A DNA stretch of 8,715 nt, from positions 1 through 8,715 of the forward strand of contig JAEOUL010000226.1 of assembly GCA_016839345.1 (NCBI GenBank), given 5' to 3'. Made by a program: the position numbers and the translations under genes. Source of the stretch: Candidatus Thorarchaeota archaeon (GTDB lineage: Archaea; Asgardarchaeota; Thorarchaeia; Thorarchaeales; Thorarchaeaceae). Each line of letters starts with the position of its first letter. Position 1 is the first letter of the stretch. This document shows positions 5,971 to 8,715 of this stretch, in pieces. The notes beneath the pieces are model-generated. The model ran no database searches and was not told the origin of the DNA. It worked only from the letters and a program-made list of their open reading frames with translations.

Positions 5971-7329
5971 ATGCCAGTTAGCCCGATTGACTATGGTAGA
6001 TATGGACATCCTGAGATGGTCGAGATATTCGAGGAGGAATACCGTCACCGACTCTGGTTGAAGATAGAAGCGGCAGTTGCCAAAGCCCAGGCATCTGAGG
6101 GACTCATCCCTAAGGAAGCCGCTAAAGACATCGAAAAGACAGCCAGACCCAACATAGTCACGCTTGCTAGAACTATGGAAATTGAAAGTAAGACCAGACA
6201 TGACGTCGTGGCTCTTTATGAAGCAATAGCTGAGAAATGCGAGGGTTCTGGAGCAAGATGGGTTCACTTCGGATTGACGAGCAACGATATCAAAGACACA
6301 GCTCTTGGTCTCCAAATCAAGGGAGCCTATGATGTGCTCTTGCCTCAACTGGATGTTCTCTGTGATACAATTATCAGGAGAGCTGAGGAAACAAAGGAAC
6401 TCATCACTGTAGGAAGGTCTCATGGGCAACATGCTGTCCCTATCACTTACGGACTTAGATTTGCTGTCTGGTTGGATGAGATGCGAAGACACAAACTCCG
6501 TTTACGAGCAGCTCGTGAGAGTGCGATTGTGGGTAAAATTGCGGGGGCAACAGGAAGTCATGCTGCTATGGGGCAAGTGGGAATCAAGATTCAGAAAGAA
6601 GTCTTAGAAGAACTAGGCTTACAAGTCCCAATCGCCACAACACAGATTGTCCAACGAGACCGTCTTGCTGAGGTTGTGACAACACTCGCAAATCTGTCTT
6701 CTAGTATTGACAAGATAGTCACAGACCTTAGGAATCTTCAACGCAGTGAGATTGGAGAGACCTTTGAACCATTTGCCAAGGGGAAGCAAGTAGGATCCTC
6801 TGCTATGCCGCACAAAAGAAATCCTGTGACCTGTGAGAAGATTTCAGGACTCGCTCGCGTGGTCAGATCCCTTGTACCACCTGCACTTGAGAATGTCGTC
6901 AGTTGGGAGGAACGTGACATAACTCATTCCTCAACAGAGAGATTTCTCATTCCTCAGGTATTCATTCTTTCCGATTACATAGTCAGGGAACTGAATCGTG
7001 TCTTGGAAGGACTCGTCATAGACAGGGATGCTATCAAAAGAAACCTAGATTTGTCTAACCAATCCATTTTGAGCGAACTCATAGTTACGGCATTGACCAA
7101 GGAAGGGTTCGAGCGGCCAAAGGCACATGAAAAGGTCAGAGCGCACAGTCAGGTTGCCATCCAGAGTGGCAAGGGACTCCTCGATATTGTGAGAGCAGAT
7201 CCTGATTTCACCGAACTCGTAGAGAAGGGTGGATTGGATATAGAGAAGTACTATGATGAGATTCGAGAGGTTTCTAAGGAAATTGTGAAGAAGGCTGTAT
7301 TTGAATATCGGAAAACTCTACCGAGGTAG
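5971..7329 (+). CDS. purB: Adenylosuccinate lyase
   Basis: A 452-residue adenylosuccinate lyase of the fumarase/aspartase superfamily. It removes fumarate from SAICAR and from adenylosuccinate in purine and AMP synthesis, and acts as a cytoplasmic homotetramer. Landmarks are the N-terminal MPVSPIDYGRYG, TRHDVVA (75-81, His77), HFGLTSND (99-106), GRSHGQHA (148-155, catalytic His region) and the signature loop GSSAMPHKRNP (275-285, catalytic Ser276/277), followed by ERDITHSSTER. All active-site motifs are intact and the length is typical. The reading frame is open 27 codons further upstream, into the end of wecC, but the conserved N-terminus begins at ATG 5971 and GGGAG (5955-5959) precedes it by 11 bases. 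It lies 61 bases after wecC on the same strand. The two are not in one pathway, so the pairing looks like simple packing. Confidence 0.96.
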   Translation: MPVSPIDYGRYGHPEMVEIFEEEYRHRLWLKIEAAVAKAQASEGLIPKEAAKDIEKTARPNIVTLARTMEIESKTRHDVVALYEAIAEKCEGSGARWVHFGLTSNDIKDTALGLQIKGAYDVLLPQLDVLCDTIIRRAEETKELITVGRSHGQHAVPITYGLRFAVWLDEMRRHKLRLRAARESAIVGKIAGATGSHAAMGQVGIKIQKEVLEELGLQVPIATTQIVQRDRLAEVVTTLANLSSSIDKIVTDLRNLQRSEIGETFEPFAKGKQVGSSAMPHKRNPVTCEKISGLARVVRSLVPPALENVVSWEERDITHSSTERFLIPQVFILSDYIVRELNRVLEGLVIDRDAIKRNLDLSNQSILSELIVTALTKEGFERPKAHEKVRAHSQVAIQSGKGLLDIVRADPDFTELVEKGGLDIEKYYDEIREVSKEIVKKAVFEYRKTLPR

Positions 7330-7373
7330 ACAGAAAGATATGGCAAGATGATACGACAAAGAGTGTGATTAAC

Positions 7374-8141
7374 ATGAAGAAACTGCTAGTGACGCTAACT
7401 CCAGCCGAGAGCAAGAGGCTCATTGCACGGGGTCTGCTTGCAACCGATACTGTTCAGAAAGCTCTCAAGAATGGATACCTCTGCATAACAATGGGTACAA
7501 CCTCAAGCTACCTTGTTGAGGAGATTCTGGGCGAGTATGATAAAACCCGTCATATTGCAGGAATAGTTGTCCCCAAAGGCTTGGCAGCAACTGATGGAAA
7601 AACAAGAGCCTTTGATGCGATTTTCCACAAAGGTGAGTACCTGGACAACAAGAAAGTGATTGATGTAATTGAACACATGGATTCAGAGGATGTAATCATC
7701 AAGTCCGCAAATGCTCTCGACGAGAACTATGTCCCCATTGTCCTACTCGCCCATGATACAGGAGGTACAGTCGGTTCTTTCATTGGACCTGCTGCAACTA
7801 AGAATATCAAAATCATCGTACCTATAGGACTGGAGAAATCTATTCCAGTGGCTCATGAGGAGTTCTGCGGCCGGTTTGGGCGTGATGACTGGGATTATGC
7901 AATCGGAATGCCAGTTGGTGCTATTGCTCTAACGCAAGGAATCGCATTTACTGAGATTGAGGCTATTGAAGCACTCTTTGATGCAACAACCATTCCAATT
8001 GCCGCCGGTGGTGTTAATGGAGCAGAGGGTTCAGTATCCTTATTCATTGAGGGTGGCGATGAAGAGATAGCTCGCGCGCACGAGTTTTTTATGGACCTGA
8101 AAGGTGAACCACCATTCCCGAAAGTTGATACAGTGAAGTAA
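7374..8141 (+). CDS. Conserved-looking protein of unknown function, upstream of an ABC exporter
   Basis: I do not recognise this soluble 255-residue protein. It starts MKKLLVTLTPAESKRLIARG, has ITMGTTSSYLVEEIL (38-52), and is rich in glycine loops: VVPKGLAATDGKTRAF (65-80), LAHDTGGTVGSFIGPAA (125-141) and PIAAGGVNGAEGSVSLFIEGG (208-228). The repeated strand-glycine loop-helix pattern suggests an alpha/beta ligand- or phosphate-binding fold. The GTTSSYLVEE loop faintly recalls the NagB/RpiA/CoA-transferase group ('GTGSTxxxxIE'), which is only a guess. There is no signal peptide or membrane helix. I prefer ATG at 7374 over the GTG three codons upstream, because the GTGAT at 7365-7369 can itself pair with the 16S rRNA tail. 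The stop is 15 bases before the ABC ATPase start, so the two are very likely co-transcribed. The high density of conserved-type glycines suggests an enzyme. Confidence 0.75.
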   Translation: MKKLLVTLTPAESKRLIARGLLATDTVQKALKNGYLCITMGTTSSYLVEEILGEYDKTRHIAGIVVPKGLAATDGKTRAFDAIFHKGEYLDNKKVIDVIEHMDSEDVIIKSANALDENYVPIVLLAHDTGGTVGSFIGPAATKNIKIIVPIGLEKSIPVAHEEFCGRFGRDDWDYAIGMPVGAIALTQGIAFTEIEAIEALFDATTIPIAAGGVNGAEGSVSLFIEGGDEEIARAHEFFMDLKGEPPFPKVDTVK

Positions 8142-8156
8142 CCGGAGTATTTTGAC

Positions 8157-8715
8157 ATGGAACAGGATGTTGTAATCAAGACTGAGGGTCTGACCAAGAT
8201 TTTTGAACTGGGTAAGAAGCACGAAGTCACTGCACTAGACAACGTCAGTCTTGATATTCGACGTGGAGAGGTTTTTGGTCTCTTGGGTCCCAATGGAGCG
8301 GGTAAGACTACACTCATCCGTATCTTGGTTGGATTACTTAGTCCAACCAAAGGAAAAGCTTCAGTTCTGGATTATGATGTCGTGGAGAACATAGATGAAA
8401 TAAGAGAGAAGGTTGCACTGCTCCCACAAGAAGCAGGAATCTATGAACGACTGACTGCTAGAGAGAATCTAGTGTATTATGGAGGGCTCTATGGGATTCC
8501 AGAGGATGTTCTCAATGAACGAGCCGACAATCTTCTAGACATTGTTGGTCTGCGTGAGAAAGAGGACTATCAGGTCAAAGGTTTCAGTGGTGGAATGAAA
8601 CGTAAGGTGTTGGTAGCCAGGGCACTCATCATTGAGCCAGAAATAATCTTCATGGATGAACCAACCACTGGTGTCGATACGATTGGAGCTCGGGTTGTTA
8701 GAAATCTACTGAAGA
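8157..8715 (+). CDS. ABC-2-type exporter ATPase, 3' end cut by the window
   Basis: The first 186 codons of an ABC transporter ATP-binding subunit of the DrrA/NatA/CcmA exporter type; the gene continues past the right edge. It powers a separate membrane permease, normally encoded next, exporting lipids, drugs or glycans. Visible motifs are the Walker A GPNGAGKTT (44-52), Q-loop Gln91 in LLPQEAGIYERLT, signature FSGGMKRK (143-150), Walker B IIFMDEP with Glu168, and the D-loop TGVD (171-174). The switch histidine lies beyond the edge. ATG at 8157 is preceded by GGAG (8144-8147) with 9 bases of spacing, only 15 bases after the previous stop, so it shares an operon with the unknown gene. The substrate cannot be told; the surrounding sugar genes make a glycan or lipid cargo conceivable. 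Confidence 0.93.
   Translation, partial: MEQDVVIKTEGLTKIFELGKKHEVTALDNVSLDIRRGEVFGLLGPNGAGKTTLIRILVGLLSPTKGKASVLDYDVVENIDEIREKVALLPQEAGIYERLTARENLVYYGGLYGIPEDVLNERADNLLDIVGLREKEDYQVKGFSGGMKRKVLVARALIIEPEIIFMDEPTTGVDTIGARVVRNLLK

Noticed and set aside
5935..6492. Minus-strand open frame of 185 codons
   Set aside because: It is antisense to the first third of purB, whose motifs are complete; the translation has no domain-like features.
7895..8350. Minus-strand open frame of 151 codons
   Set aside because: It spans the end of the unknown gene and the start of the ABC ATPase in antisense; its translation is serine/proline-rich, typical of a shadow frame.

Overview
The window reads as densely packed chromosomal DNA, most likely archaeal. 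This is inferred from archaeal-style gene content (HypC, a PflX-like radical SAM protein, a 452-residue PurB), from GTG/TTG start codons, from GGAG/GGGGGA-type ribosome binding sites, and from TATA-like boxes about 25-30 bases upstream of several starts. An Asgard lineage such as Thorarchaeia is possible, but the sequence alone does not prove it. I see no rRNA, tRNA, CRISPR array, insertion sequence or phage gene.

Ten genes are arranged in two divergent blocks that separate near position 4495-4610. The minus-strand block, read right to left from 4494, holds: a divergent transcarbamylase-fold protein without the usual catalytic motifs; a PflX-like (COG1313) radical SAM protein; the hydrogenase maturation chaperone HypC; a sugar-nucleotidyltransferase; a small two-helix membrane protein with a probable OB-like outer domain; a YdjM/DUF457-type membrane protein; and the first 49 codons of a GT4-type glycosyltransferase that leaves the window at position 1. 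The nucleotidyltransferase, the two-helix protein and the YdjM-like protein overlap by 4 and 8 bases and look translationally coupled.

The plus-strand block holds a UDP-ManNAc-type nucleotide-sugar dehydrogenase (WecC family), adenylosuccinate lyase (PurB), a conserved protein I do not recognise, and the beginning of an ABC-2-type exporter ATPase cut by the right edge.

Functionally, the nucleotidyltransferase, the sugar dehydrogenase, the glycosyltransferase and the small membrane proteins suggest activated-sugar supply and cell-surface glycan or glycolipid assembly. HypC belongs to [NiFe]-hydrogenase maturation and PurB to purine synthesis. The most unusual stretch is transcarbamylase-like protein, radical SAM protein and HypC in a row. 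The first has lost its carbamoyl-phosphate-binding arginines and no function is obvious. The unknown protein placed 15 bases before the exporter ATPase is the second target.
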